This document shows positions 46,501 to 55,337 of a stretch of DNA of 64,000 bases, piece by piece (position 1 is the stretch's first letter; the number at the start of each line of letters is the position of its first letter). The DNA is from CAZADA01 sp964568975. Lineage in GTDB: Bacteria > Pseudomonadota > Alphaproteobacteria > Caulobacterales > Maricaulaceae. The translations under genes and the position numbers were made by a program. The stretch spans positions 50,572 through 114,571 of the forward strand of contig CAZMSO010000003.1 in assembly GCA_964568975.1 (NCBI GenBank), in the 5' to 3' direction. The notes beneath the pieces were generated by a model. That model saw only the letters and a list, made by a program, of their open reading frames with translations, had not been told where the DNA came from and did not search any database.

Positions 46501-46733
46501 TGACGTCGTTTGCGTTCATTTTGGGCGTCGTGCCCCTCGTGATCGCGACGGGCTCGGGCGCGGAGCTGCGCCAAGCGCTTGGAACGGCGGTGTTCTCCGG
46601 CATGTTGGGGGTGACGGTGTTCGGGCTGATCTTCACACCCGTCTTTTACGTGGTGTGCCGTGCGCCCGGCGCATGGCGCGACGCGCGCGCGGCGCGACGC
46701 CGAACGCCCGCCGACGCCGCGCCGGCTGAATGA
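43557..46733 (+). CDS. RND multidrug efflux transporter (HAE1 family, MexF/AcrB-like)
   Basis: Proton-driven inner-membrane pump of the tripartite efflux system, 1058 residues. MRFTHLFIDRPILASVVWV at the start, VSQYPEVAPPTIQV, and the proton-relay segment GIVVDDAIIVVENIERY in TM4 are typical. GASISRTDEAV and QRAAQISALAVFALAVVFVFLVLAGQYESW fit HAE1 pumps. No outer-membrane TolC-like gene is next to it, so it must use one encoded elsewhere. No regulator gene is adjacent. Confidence 0.96.
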   Translation: MRFTHLFIDRPILASVVWVITTLIGAVAYFTLPVSQYPEVAPPTIQVVATYPGADAETVADTVATPLEQEINGVEGMIYMLSQSTADGSLTLTVTFELGTDLDTAQVLVQNRVTAAEARLPEEVRRLGVVTQKNSPDLMLVAHVYSPDASRDSLYLSNYVSTQMRDELSRIEGVGSATVFGARDYSMRVWIDPTRAERFGLSGGDIVQALRGQNVQVAAGALDRLPAADQGEYEISLRTQGRLTAPEAFADIVIASDDEGRLVRVRDVARVELGALDYSLSAYLDDAPAVAVGIFQRPGSNALATADAVQETLAHLGAAFPEGVAYDIIYNPTEYIAESIHEVQVTIYEAVILVCLVIFIFLQSWRAAIIPIVAIPISLITTFAVMAAFGFSLNNLSLFGLVLAIGIVVDDAIIVVENIERYIEQGLSPREAAHKTMDEVSGALVAMGLVLVAVFTPTAFLEGITGQFYRQFALTIAAATVVSVVVSLTLSPALSALLLKPKSEDRRGPFAWLSAIGRRFNRGFDALAGGYAALTRRLVRVSLLAVLVYAGLLALTGYQFQRTPSGFIPPQDQGYAITVVQLPPGASISRTDEAVRRIIRDGLDVDSVAHAAGFAGLDGATFTTASNAGAVFFTFDDAGARATTGRSQDAIMNDLRARFQAYLRDNINVFVIAPPPVRGIGNAGGFTMYVQDRAGRGLPALEQAAWSVAGPANFQPQTQNAFTLFNTATPQIYVDIDRTRAEKLGIEVEAVNEAIEVYVGSAYINDFNFLGRTYRVTAQADADHRRTIEDVARLRARTASGAMAPIGSVARFSETAGPTRVARFNLYPAALVQGDAAPGVSTGQALDAMEALAQAKLPVGFSYAWTDLSYQQRAAQISALAVFALAVVFVFLVLAGQYESWMLPLAIILIVPMCLLSAVTGVLLRALDNNLLTQIGFVVLIGLASKNAILIVEFARQAEQEGMDRFAAAAHAARLRLRPILMTSFAFILGVVPLVIATGSGAELRQALGTAVFSGMLGVTVFGLIFTPVFYVVCRAPGAWRDARAARRRTPADAAPAE

Positions 46734-46799
46734 GCGCTGAGGCGGGCGCGAGCGCGCTCCCCTTGAGCCGCCGCCGCGCGCGCGGCTAGACACAGCGTC

Positions 46800-47492
46800 A
46801 TGGCCACCCTGCGCCCCGAACCCACATACACTCTCGTGCGCAGTCGCCGGCGCACCGTGGGCATCACTGTGCGGCGCGACGGCGCTGTCCAGGTCCGCGC
46901 GCCGCTGCGGGCGCCGGAGGCGCTTATCCAGCGCGTGGTCGCGGAGAAGGCGGGCTGGATCGCCAAAAAGCAAAACGAGTTCGCCGCCCTCGGCGTTCCC
47001 AGCGCGCCAAAGCGCCACGTCGCGGGTGAAGAGCATCTCTATCTCGGGACCGCTTATCCCCTGGCGCTCACCGCCAGCGCGCGCGAGGACGCGGCTCTGC
47101 GCGCTGGCGCGCTCCACATCGCCACGCCCGACCCTAACGACCGCGAGCGGGTGCGCATCCTCTTGCGCCGCTGGTATCGCCGCCGCGCCAGCGTGGACTT
47201 AGCCGAGCGCTTCACTGCGCATCTGCCGCTGGCGGACCGTCTCGGCGTCCCGCGGCCCCACCTTGTGCTGCGCGACATGACACGCAGCTGGGGCAATTGC
47301 CGCCAAAGCGGGCGCATCACCCTCAACCGCGACCTCGTGCGCGCGCCGGTGGGATGCATCGACGCCGTCATCGCCCACGAATTCTGCCACTTAGTCCACG
47401 CCGACCACAGTCGGCGCTTCTACGCCCTGTTGGACCAGGCCGCGCCCGATTGGCGCGCACGCCAGGCGGAGTTGGAGCGCCTGCTGGCGTGA
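46800..47492 (+). CDS. YgjP-like M48-type metallopeptidase (DUF45)
   Basis: 230 residues. HEFCHLVHADHSRRFY supplies the HExxH zinc site and the downstream His; RSWGNCRQSGRITLNRDLVRAP and the N-terminal SRRRTVGITVRRDGAVQVRAP are typical of the YgjP/DUF45 family. No signal peptide, so cytoplasmic. Substrate unknown. Confidence 0.92.
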   Translation: MATLRPEPTYTLVRSRRRTVGITVRRDGAVQVRAPLRAPEALIQRVVAEKAGWIAKKQNEFAALGVPSAPKRHVAGEEHLYLGTAYPLALTASAREDAALRAGALHIATPDPNDRERVRILLRRWYRRRASVDLAERFTAHLPLADRLGVPRPHLVLRDMTRSWGNCRQSGRITLNRDLVRAPVGCIDAVIAHEFCHLVHADHSRRFYALLDQAAPDWRARQAELERLLA

Positions 47493-47518
47493 CGCGCCGG
47501 GCTGCGCCGGCGCACGCG

Positions 47519-48583
47519 TCAGCCGCGCGCTTCCAGCACCATGTTGAACGGCGTCTCCGTCGCGCGGCGCACCTGGCCAAAGCCGCCGGACGTTATCACC
47601 TCCGTCAGCACTTCCTGCCCCGCTTGCGCGCCCAGGCCCTCGCCCACTTCTTGATCAAGGGAGGTCGGCACGCAAATCATCGTAGAGGCGTTGTAGTACA
47701 GGCGGCCGACGGGATTGAGATTGTCGGCGGGCTGATCACCGGCGATCGGCTCAACAATCATCCACACGCCGTCATCTTTCAAAATCTTGCGCATATGGGC
47801 GGAGCATCCACGCGGATCGCCCATGTCATGCAGGCAGTCAAATGTGGTGATCAGGTCGAAATCGCCCTCGCGGATTTCTTTCGCTTGGGCGACGTCAAAG
47901 CGCACGCGGTCACCCACGCCGTGATCCTCGGCATGGCCGCGGGCGGCCTCGATGGAGGCCTCGTGGAAGTCGAAGCCGATGAATGTGCTGTCGGGGAACG
48001 CCTTCGCCATCAAAATCGTCGAGAAGCCGACTCCGCAGCCGACATCGGCGACTTTCGCGCCGGCGTGAAGTTTGGCCTCGACGCCGTCCAAGGCGGGCAA
48101 CCAATTCTGGACGATGTTGTTCACATAGCCGGGGCGGAAAAACGCGCCCACCGCACAGAACAAGCAGCCCGCGCTGTCGCCCCAGCGCACGCCATGGCCG
48201 GTGCGAAAGGCGTGTTCGACTTTGTCTTGGCCCTCAATCATCGCCGCGGCGACGTCAAACGCGTTCGCCAAATAGACGGGGCTGTCCTTGATCCCAAACA
48301 CCATCGCCTGCTCCGGCGAGAGGGCGAAGGTTTCCGCGGCGGGATCATAGGTGACATAGCCGTTGGCGGCTTGGGCGAGACACCATTCACGCACATAGCG
48401 CGGCGCAAGGCCGCCGGCCGTCTGCGCCAACGCCTCAGCCGTAAGCGGGCCATGGGCGTGAATGGCGTCGAACAGGCCGAGCTTCACCCCAAGGCGCACC
48501 GTTGCGACACTGTTGGCGCCGCCCAAATCGCCCAACATTTTGCCGATAAACGCATTGAGCGTGTCTTCGTTGACGTCTGTCAT
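47519..48583 (-). CDS. Class I SAM-dependent methyltransferase, Rv2258c-like
   Basis: 354 residues. An N-terminal winged-helix domain (about 1-110: LFDAIHAHGPLTAEALAQTAGGLAPRYVREWC) is followed by a Rossmann SAM domain with VADVGCGVGFSTILMAKAFP and TFDCLHDMGDP. The pattern matches Rv2258c-type small-molecule/O-methyltransferases. GGGGAGGACC precedes the ATG at 48583; the longer frame to 48637 is not needed. Substrate unknown. Confidence 0.9.
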   Translation of the reverse strand: MTDVNEDTLNAFIGKMLGDLGGANSVATVRLGVKLGLFDAIHAHGPLTAEALAQTAGGLAPRYVREWCLAQAANGYVTYDPAAETFALSPEQAMVFGIKDSPVYLANAFDVAAAMIEGQDKVEHAFRTGHGVRWGDSAGCLFCAVGAFFRPGYVNNIVQNWLPALDGVEAKLHAGAKVADVGCGVGFSTILMAKAFPDSTFIGFDFHEASIEAARGHAEDHGVGDRVRFDVAQAKEIREGDFDLITTFDCLHDMGDPRGCSAHMRKILKDDGVWMIVEPIAGDQPADNLNPVGRLYYNASTMICVPTSLDQEVGEGLGAQAGQEVLTEVITSGGFGQVRRATETPFNMVLEARG

Positions 48584-48749
48584 AGCGGTCCTCCCCTGAT
48601 ACGCGACGCGCGACACCCGCGCCCACGATGGCGCCAAGCCTTTCCTTTCGCGACATTTTTTTGGCGAGCAGGGTGCGGACGCCGCCGCCCACGCGGCGTG
48701 ATGGCGGCCCGCGCTTGACGCGCGCGGCGCAAGCGCCTTCCTTCCGGTT

Positions 48750-49808
48750 ATGAAGTTTTTGGATCAGGCCAAGGTTTACGTGCGCTCCGGAGATGGCGGG
48801 GCGGGATGTGTGTCCTTTCGCCGGGAAAAATATGTGGAGTTCGGCGGCCCCGATGGCGGGGACGGCGGCGATGGCGGCTCGGTCTGGATCGAGGCGGTGG
48901 ACGGGCTCAACACGCTGATCGATTATCGCTATCGTCAGCATTTCAAAGCGAAAACGGGCGGTCACGGCATGGGTCGCGCACGCTCCGGCGCAGGCGGGGC
49001 GGACGTGACGCTCAAAGTCCCCGCCGGCACCCAGGTGTTGGACGAGGATCACGCCACCCTCCTCGCCGACCTCATCCGCCCGGGCGATCGCGCGCTCCTC
49101 GCCAAAGGCGGCTCCGGCGGCTGGGGCAATCTGCGGTTTAAGTCCTCAACCAACCGCGCGCCGCGCCGCGCCAACGCCGGCGAACCGGGCCAGGAGCGGT
49201 GGGTGTGGCTGCGCCTTAAGCTGATTGCGGATGTGGGGCTTGTGGGTCTTCCAAACGCCGGCAAGTCGACGCTGCTGCGCGCGGCCTCCGCAGCGACGCC
49301 GAAAGTCGCGGCCTACCCTTTCACAACGCTCAACCCCCATCTCGGCGTGGTCGATTTGAGCGCGGAGGCGCGGTTCGTCATCGCCGACATTCCCGGGCTG
49401 ATTGAGGGTGCAAGCGAAGGCGCGGGGCTGGGCGCGCGGTTCTTAGGCCATGTGGAGCGCACGGCGGTTCTGATCCACGTCGTGGATGGGACCCAAGACG
49501 ATCCCGCAGAGGCGTATCGCGTAATCCGCGGCGAGCTCGCGGCCTATGACGGCGACTTGGCGGCGCGACGCGAGCTGGTGGCGCTGAACAAAACCGACGC
49601 GTTGACGCCGGAGGACCAAGCAAGCCGGCGCGCGGCCCTTGAGGCGGCGTGCGGCGGGCCGGTGCACGCGATCTCCGGCGCGACGGGCGATCAGGTGCGC
49701 GCCCTGTTGTTCGCCGCCTGGAGCGCGGTGCAGGACGAACGCGCCGCAGCCCACGCCGCTGAGGAGGCCGCCGCAGCGCCGGAAGCGGCGGGCTGGTCGC
49801 CAGCATGA
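48750..49808 (+). CDS. obgE: GTPase ObgE/CgtA
   Basis: Ribosome-assembly GTPase, 352 residues. The Gly-rich Obg fold covers 1-158 (SGDGGAGCVSFRREKYVEFGGPDGGDGGDGG), then the G domain: GLPNAGKSTLL, ADIPGLIEGASEGAGLG, NKTD and ISGATGD. An acidic Ala-rich tail ends it. It precedes nadD; the often adjacent proB is not between them. Confidence 0.97.
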   Translation: MKFLDQAKVYVRSGDGGAGCVSFRREKYVEFGGPDGGDGGDGGSVWIEAVDGLNTLIDYRYRQHFKAKTGGHGMGRARSGAGGADVTLKVPAGTQVLDEDHATLLADLIRPGDRALLAKGGSGGWGNLRFKSSTNRAPRRANAGEPGQERWVWLRLKLIADVGLVGLPNAGKSTLLRAASAATPKVAAYPFTTLNPHLGVVDLSAEARFVIADIPGLIEGASEGAGLGARFLGHVERTAVLIHVVDGTQDDPAEAYRVIRGELAAYDGDLAARRELVALNKTDALTPEDQASRRAALEAACGGPVHAISGATGDQVRALLFAAWSAVQDERAAAHAAEEAAAAPEAAGWSPA

Positions 49809-49840
49809 CCGCCGCGGCGCCGCGCGCGCGGTGACCCCTG

Positions 49841-50458
49841 ATGGCGCTCACGTCTGAATTCACGCCGCCGGGTCTGCGCATCGGGATTTTCGGCGGCTCT
49901 TTCGATCCGCCCCATGACGGGCACCTCCATGTCGCGCGCACGGCCTTGATCCGGCTTGAGCTCGATCGTGTGTGGTGGCTGGTCTCGCCGCAAAACCCGC
50001 TGAAACCAAAAGGGTCTGCGGACGATCACGCCGCGCGCCTGGCCGCGACGCGCCGGCTCGCCGGCGAACCGCGCATGGTCGTGACGGACATTGAGGCGCG
50101 CTTGGGCGCTCAATACACCGCCGACACCTTGGCGGCGTTGCGCGCGCGGCTGCCTCAGGCGCGGCTGGTGTGGATTATGGGCGGCGACAATTTGGCGAGC
50201 TTTCATCGGTGGCGGGGCTGGCGCTCGATTATGGAGACGACGCCGATCGCGGTGGTCGCGCGCCCGCACGCTGAGCCCCCGCGCACGCTCGCGCGCGCGA
50301 CGCTGTCGCCGGCCGCCCGCGCTTACGCCCGCGCCCGACGCCGCGACCATGAGGCGAAGCGCCTGGTTGAACTCGCCCCGCCGGCATGGGTATACCTGAC
50401 TGCGAGGCTCAACTCCGCCTCCTCGACGGAGCTGCGCGCCCGCTTGGGCCGCGCGTGA
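49841..50458 (+). CDS. nadD: Nicotinate-nucleotide adenylyltransferase NadD
   Basis: NAD biosynthesis enzyme adenylating NaMN, 205 residues. GIFGGSFDPPHDGHLHVA is the nucleotidyl-transferase HxGH motif, WWLVSPQNPLK and WIMGGDNLASFHRW are NadD-specific, and SASSTELRARL is the C-terminal ISSTxIR-like motif. Upstream spacing from obgE is 32 bp. Confidence 0.96.
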   Translation: MALTSEFTPPGLRIGIFGGSFDPPHDGHLHVARTALIRLELDRVWWLVSPQNPLKPKGSADDHAARLAATRRLAGEPRMVVTDIEARLGAQYTADTLAALRARLPQARLVWIMGGDNLASFHRWRGWRSIMETTPIAVVARPHAEPPRTLARATLSPAARAYARARRRDHEAKRLVELAPPAWVYLTARLNSASSTELRARLGRA

Positions 50459-50496
50459 TTCCTTAACTCCCCCAAAGAAATTCCAAAGGTCGTTTT

Positions 50497-51498
50497 ATGT
50501 CTTCACTGCACGCCTCACGCGTGACTGCGCCCGCACATGCGTTGTCATTTTTCGTCGATCACGAGCCCAGCTTAGGCGATTTTCGCGCCGATATGCTGGA
50601 GGCGCTGAGCCAAACGCCGAAGCACACCTCGCCGAAATACCTCTATGACGAGGCGGGTTCGGCCTTGTTCGACGCCATTTGCGCGGCGCCGGAATATTAC
50701 CCCACGCGCACTGAGATCGGAATTTTGCGCGAGACCGCCGGCGCGATCGCCGACGCCGCCGGTCCCGACGCCGCCGTGATTGAACCAGGCTCTGGCTCAA
50801 GCGTGAAGATCCGGCTCTTGCTCGACGCGCTGGAGCGCCCCGCTCTTTATGTCGCCCAAGACATCAGCCGCGAGCACCTCTTGCGCGCGGCTGAGACCAT
50901 TGCCGCGGCTTATCCGGGCCTTGAGGTCGGCGCGGTGTGCGGCGACTTCACGCTGCCCATGGGCCTGAAGGATCACCATTTCCGCGACGCCAAGCGGCGT
51001 TTGATTTTCTTTCCGGGCTCAACCATCGGCAATTTCGAGCCCGAGGCCGCGCGCGCCGTGCTCGCCGCGGCGCGCACTCTCGCGCGTCCCGACGATCTGC
51101 TCGTGCTCGGGGCCGATCTCAAGAAGGACCCCGCCCGGCTCGAGGCGGCCTATGACGACGCCGGCGGCGTCACCGCGGAGTTTAATCTCAATCTGCTCAC
51201 CCGCATCAATCGCGAGCTTGACGGCGACATGGATCGGGCGGCGTTCCGCCACCGCGCGCGCTACAACCAGGAGCACGCGCGGGTGGAGATGCACTTAGAA
51301 AGCCTGCGCGATCAGACGTTCCGCGTGGCGGGCCGCGCCTTTGAAATGACGGCGGGGGAAACCATCCACACCGAAAACTCTTACAAGTTCGACGAAGAGA
51401 GCCTGCGCGCCCTCGGCGCGTCGGCGGGCTTCGCCCATCGCACCACGTGGACTGACGCGGAGGCGCTCTTCAGCGTGTCGTTGTTCGCAGCCGTTTAG
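50497..51498 (+). CDS. egtD: L-histidine N(alpha)-methyltransferase EgtD
   Basis: Trimethylates histidine to hercynine, the first step of ergothioneine synthesis. 333 residues with SPKYLYDEAGSALFDAICAAPEYYPTRTE, IEPGSGSSVKIRLLLDAL, FFPGSTIGNFEP, and the C-terminal GETIHTENSYKF. AAAGG precedes the ATG. EgtB, normally next to EgtD, is not in the window, so the pathway must be completed elsewhere or EgtD works alone. It separates nadD from rsfS, which are usually neighbours. Confidence 0.95.
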   Translation: MSSLHASRVTAPAHALSFFVDHEPSLGDFRADMLEALSQTPKHTSPKYLYDEAGSALFDAICAAPEYYPTRTEIGILRETAGAIADAAGPDAAVIEPGSGSSVKIRLLLDALERPALYVAQDISREHLLRAAETIAAAYPGLEVGAVCGDFTLPMGLKDHHFRDAKRRLIFFPGSTIGNFEPEAARAVLAAARTLARPDDLLVLGADLKKDPARLEAAYDDAGGVTAEFNLNLLTRINRELDGDMDRAAFRHRARYNQEHARVEMHLESLRDQTFRVAGRAFEMTAGETIHTENSYKFDEESLRALGASAGFAHRTTWTDAEALFSVSLFAAV

Positions 51499-51556
51499 GC
51501 CCCAAGCGGCGGCGACAGCGTCCCGCGGCCGGGGACGTGACGACCGGACCCGACGC

Positions 51557-52030
51557 ATGCTAGCGTTTGGTCGTTGTTTGGCGCATGGGAGGAACATCGC
51601 TCTGACCGCCGTCTCTTCGGCCCCAGGCCCTTCGGCTGCGTCGACCTCGCCGTCGACCACGCCCTCCGATGATCGCGGGGACGCCCCTGTGGCGGCGTTG
51701 CGCGGCGCCGTCCTCGCCAGCCTTGACGATGACAAAGCTGTGGACGTGGTGGAGATCGACCTCGCCGGCAAATCCTCGGTGACGGACGTGATGATCATCG
51801 CCAGCGGCCGCTCCCAGCGGCATGTCGGCGCCATCGCCGATCATGTGTTGCGGCGCTTGAAGGACGCAGGGGTCAAGAACGTACGCGTGGAGGGCCTTGC
51901 GGCCGCTGATTGGGTGCTGATCGACGCCGGCGATGTCGTCGTGCATTTGTTTCGCCCGGAAGTGCGGGAGTTCTACAATCTTGAGCGCTTGTGGGAGGCT
52001 GAAGCTGATTCCGCACGCGCCACGGGCTGA
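51557..52030 (+). CDS. rsfS: Ribosomal silencing factor RsfS
   Basis: Binds L14 and blocks subunit joining in poor growth. Core: AVDVVEIDLAGKSSVTDVMIIASGRSQRHVGAIADHV, VEGLAAADWVLIDAGDVVVHLFRPEVREFYNLERLW. The ATG at 51557 gives 157 residues with a non-conserved Ser/Pro-rich N-terminus. GGGAGGA at 51586-51592 points instead to initiation near 51602, where the in-frame codon is CTG; this would be another non-AUG start, less secure than that of rpsU. Confidence 0.94.
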   Translation: MLAFGRCLAHGRNIALTAVSSAPGPSAASTSPSTTPSDDRGDAPVAALRGAVLASLDDDKAVDVVEIDLAGKSSVTDVMIIASGRSQRHVGAIADHVLRRLKDAGVKNVRVEGLAAADWVLIDAGDVVVHLFRPEVREFYNLERLWEAEADSARATG

Positions 52031-52054
52031 TGCGACCGCCCCGGCGCCGCGCTC

Positions 52055-52519
52055 GTGCGCGTGACGCTCATCGCAGTCGGCAAACTGCGCGCGGGTCCTG
52101 AACGCACCTTGACTGATGACTACCTCCAACGCGCTGCGGCTTTAGCGCGTTCGGCGGGCTTGCGCGGGGTGTCGCAGCGCGCGCTCACAGCGGGCGATGA
52201 CCGCGCCTCCGCAAGCGCGGCCCTAGCGGGGGCGTGCGCGGCTGGTGCGAAGACCATCCTTCTGGACGAGCGCGGCGAGGGTCTGTCCTCGCGCGATGTC
52301 GCCGCCCTGCTGGCCCGTTGGCGCGACGAGGGCGTTCCCGAGACGGCGCTGCTGATCGGCGGGGCGGACGGGGTTGAGGAGACCTTACGCCAGAGCGCTG
52401 ACCGCCTTGTCAGTTTCGGCCGCGCCACCTGGCCCCACAATCTCGTGCGCGTCATGGCTGCAGAACAAATCTACCGCGCTTGCACCTTGTTAACACACGT
52501 CCCCTACCACAGGGATTAA
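52055..52519 (+). CDS. rlmH: 23S rRNA (pseudouridine(1915)-N(3))-methyltransferase RlmH
   Basis: SPOUT methyltransferase modifying m3Psi1915, 154 residues from a GTG. LDERGEGLSSRDVAALLARW, IGGADG and the C-terminal FGRATWPHNLVRVMAAEQIYRA...PYHRD are the family signature. A second GTG at 52061 is possible. Follows rsfS after 24 bp, the usual order. Confidence 0.96.
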   Translation: MRVTLIAVGKLRAGPERTLTDDYLQRAAALARSAGLRGVSQRALTAGDDRASASAALAGACAAGAKTILLDERGEGLSSRDVAALLARWRDEGVPETALLIGGADGVEETLRQSADRLVSFGRATWPHNLVRVMAAEQIYRACTLLTHVPYHRD

Positions 52520-52673
52520 CGCGGGGACGGATGGAACGCCGGCTGAGCGCCCCTCGTCGGGACGGGGGCGAACGCTGGGATGCGCGCCGTAAGATCCACG
52601 CACACTGCACAGGCTTTGCGGGAGAATCACCGGACAGTGTTCCGGGATGCCTGCGACTTTGGGGGATATGTCC

Positions 52674-53933
52674 ATGCGCCGCGCCCGCGCACTCCTCAGC
52701 GGTTTTTCTGCGGCGGCGTGCGTCAGCCTGGCGACGCCGCTCGCCCACGCGCGCCAAGATCAGGTGTTGCGTCCGGCTCATGCTGACGACTTAGTCGCGG
52801 CGAGCGCGGCGCGCTCCGCGGAAAGCGAGCGGTTGCGGCGCGAAGCCGACGCCCTGGCTGCGGAAATCGCCGCCTTGCGCGCTGATCTCGTCGCGGCGGG
52901 CGAGGCGCGTGCGCGGCAAGAACGCCTCACCCAGGCCGCACGCGCCCGCGCAGCGGCGCTCTCGGAAGAAGAAACTGCGCTCGCTGACGAGCTGGCGCGC
53001 CAGCATCGAGCCCTCGCCGACATCTTGGGCGCGTTGCAACGCGCCGCCCGCGCCGACCCGCCAGCGCTGGCGACACGGCCTCGCGACGCGGCGGCCGCCG
53101 CCCGCGCGGCGCTGTTGCTTGCCGAGGCGGCCCCCGCGCTTGACGCCCGGGCGGAAGACCTCAAGGCGCGCATCGACGCCTTGCGCGGCTTGCGCGAAGC
53201 CTCCGCCGACGCGCGCACGGCGGTGGCTGACGCTGAAACGGCCCTGGCCGCGCGGCGCGCGGACACGTTAGCGTTAGTGGAACGCAAAGCCGCCTTGGAG
53301 CGCCGCCTGCGCGGGGACGCTGACCGCGCCGCCTCCCGCGCGGCTGCGTTGGCGCGCGAAGCGGGGAATGTGCGCGAACTCATCAATCGGTTGGAACGCG
53401 ACGCCGCGCCCCTCGCCCCGCGGACGAAGCCTGCTTCCGCGCCATCCACCCCATCTGCGCCGCACCTTGCCTTACGCGGCGCGCCAGCGCCCAAGCCCGT
53501 CGCGGTCGCGCAGGCGCCGCGGCCGCGGCCTGGGTCCGGCTTTGCGCGCGCACGCGGCGCGCTGAGACCGCCGGCGCTCGGGCGTGTGGTGCGGGGATAC
53601 CGTGAAGGCGGCGGTGTTTTGACTGAGGGCGTGGCGTGGGCCGTCGCCCCCGGCGCTCAGATTGTCGCCCCTTATGGCGGGACTGTGATGTTCGCCGCAC
53701 CCTTTCCTAACTATGGGCGGCTCTTGATCCTCGATGTGGGCGATGGCTACTATATCGTGATGGTTGGATTTGGCGAATTGCATGCGCGCGCCAGCACGTC
53801 CGTCGTCGCCGGAGAACCGGTGGGCGAAATGTCGCAGGAGAGAGACGGTCGGGAGCCGGAACTTTATTTGGAGATTCGCAGGCACGGTCGGTCCGTGAAT
53901 CCAGCCCCTTGGCTGGGGGAGGACTGGACGTGA
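52674..53933 (+). CDS. EnvC-like murein hydrolase activator (degenerate M23/LytM)
   Basis: 419 residues from ATG 52674 (GGGGGAT upstream; ATGs at 52668 and 52647 are also open). A signal peptide ends near residue 27; two long coiled coils follow (about 40-245: LRREADALAAEIAALRADL...), then a Pro/Ala linker and a LytM domain (VAPYGGTVMFAAPFPNYGRLLILDVGDGYYIVMVGFGEL). The zinc-binding HxxxD and HxH are not intact, as in EnvC/NlpD activators that switch on amidases at the septum. ctpA follows closely. Confidence 0.9.
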   Translation: MRRARALLSGFSAAACVSLATPLAHARQDQVLRPAHADDLVAASAARSAESERLRREADALAAEIAALRADLVAAGEARARQERLTQAARARAAALSEEETALADELARQHRALADILGALQRAARADPPALATRPRDAAAAARAALLLAEAAPALDARAEDLKARIDALRGLREASADARTAVADAETALAARRADTLALVERKAALERRLRGDADRAASRAAALAREAGNVRELINRLERDAAPLAPRTKPASAPSTPSAPHLALRGAPAPKPVAVAQAPRPRPGSGFARARGALRPPALGRVVRGYREGGGVLTEGVAWAVAPGAQIVAPYGGTVMFAAPFPNYGRLLILDVGDGYYIVMVGFGELHARASTSVVAGEPVGEMSQERDGREPELYLEIRRHGRSVNPAPWLGEDWT

Positions 53934-53988
53934 TCAGCCCCATGAATAATGCCCGCCGCCAGAGGGTGGTCCACACGGGAGACGCGGC

Positions 53989-55296
53989 ATGAAGCTTCGC
54001 GCACTCATTGCAGGAACGGTGATTGGCGGCGTCCTCGGCGCCAGCTTCATCGCCGTGGCGTCGGACACGCCGGAAACTGATCGCGACCAAACCTTCCAGC
54101 GCCTGATTGTGCTGGGCGATGTGCTGGGGCGCGTGCAAAGCGATTACGTGTCGGATGTGGACAACACCGAGCTGGTGGAAGCCGCCATCCAGGGCATGCT
54201 TCAGTCGCTGGATCCCCATTCAAGCTATCTCAGCCCGGAATCCTACCGGGATATGGAGGTGTCCACCCGCGGCGAATATGGCGGCCTTGGCATTGAAGTG
54301 ACGGCGGAAGACGGGGTGGTGAAAGTCGTCTCGCCCATTGACGACACGCCGGCCGCCCGCGCCGGTTTGCGCAGCGGCGACTATCTCACCGCGGTCGATG
54401 GCGATCCGATTGTCGGGATGAATTTGGACGAAGCGGTCGACCGGCTGCGCGGGCCCGTGGGCGCGGCGGTGACGATTTCCGTCGTCCGCGATGGCGCGGA
54501 GCCGTTCGACGTCACGATTGTGCGCGAGATCATCCGGCCCAAAGTTGTGGCGTGGGATATTCAAGACGACACAGTCGGGTATGTCCGCATTGCGACCTTC
54601 AATCAGCAAGCCTCCGACGCGCTGGAAGACGCGTTGCGCGAGATCAAGAGCGACCTGGGCGATTCCATGGAGGGGTTGATCCTGGATTTGCGTGACAATC
54701 CCGGCGGGCTTTTGGAAGAAGCCGTGGCGGTGGCTGATCTGTTCCTCGATGGCGGGGAAGTCGTCTCCACGCGCGGTCGTCGTCCGCGCGACATTGATCG
54801 CTATAACGCCCGCCCGGGCGATGCGCTCAATGACCAGCCGGTGGTCGTGCTGATTAATGAAGGTTCCGCCTCAGCGGCCGAAATCGTCGCCGGCGCGCTG
54901 CAGGATCGCCGCCGCGCGACCGTGGTTGGCGTCACGTCCTTCGGCAAAGGCTCCGTGCAGACCGTGATTCCCCTGCGCGGCGGCAAGGACGGGGCGTTGC
55001 GACTGACCACGGCCACATACTACACCCCGGCGAACCGCTCAATTCAGGCCCGGGGCATCCAGCCCGACATTGAGGTCGCCGCGCGGCGCGGGCAAATCAT
55101 TGGCGAACGCTTGTCGGAGGCGGATCTGCCGAATGCGCTGTCGAACAGCACGGAAGACAGCCGCGACGAAGATCACCGCGCGGCGGACGAGCCGCCGGAG
55201 GACTTCCCAGAAGACGAGGATTACCAGCTCAAACGCGCGATCGAGATTTTGCGCACGGTGGAGCTGAGTGAGAACGACCGCCGCCGCGCCGGCTAA
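53989..55296 (+). CDS. ctpA: Carboxy-terminal processing protease (S41) CtpA
   Basis: Periplasmic serine protease, 435 residues. Signal peptide (about 1-24), PDZ domain (about 95-170: GGLGIEVTAEDGVVKVVSP...GLRSGDYLTAVDG) and peptidase domain with nucleophile Ser295 in NEGSASAAEI and general base Lys320 in FGKGSVQT. GQ-rich acidic C-terminus. In alphaproteobacteria it acts on envelope substrates. Probably co-transcribed with the EnvC-like gene 55 bp upstream. Confidence 0.96.
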   Translation: MKLRALIAGTVIGGVLGASFIAVASDTPETDRDQTFQRLIVLGDVLGRVQSDYVSDVDNTELVEAAIQGMLQSLDPHSSYLSPESYRDMEVSTRGEYGGLGIEVTAEDGVVKVVSPIDDTPAARAGLRSGDYLTAVDGDPIVGMNLDEAVDRLRGPVGAAVTISVVRDGAEPFDVTIVREIIRPKVVAWDIQDDTVGYVRIATFNQQASDALEDALREIKSDLGDSMEGLILDLRDNPGGLLEEAVAVADLFLDGGEVVSTRGRRPRDIDRYNARPGDALNDQPVVVLINEGSASAAEIVAGALQDRRRATVVGVTSFGKGSVQTVIPLRGGKDGALRLTTATYYTPANRSIQARGIQPDIEVAARRGQIIGERLSEADLPNALSNSTEDSRDEDHRAADEPPEDFPEDEDYQLKRAIEILRTVELSENDRRRAG

Positions 55297-55319
55297 GGCG
55301 CCCGCGTCGCGACGGCCAT

Positions 55320-55337
55320 CCGCCAAGGATTTGGCGG
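55320..55337 (+). terminator. Weak hairpin after ctpA
   Basis: CCGCCAA / TTGGCGG stem of 7 bp with a four-base loop, 23 bp after ctpA. No U-run follows; downstream genes may still be read through. Confidence 0.35.
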
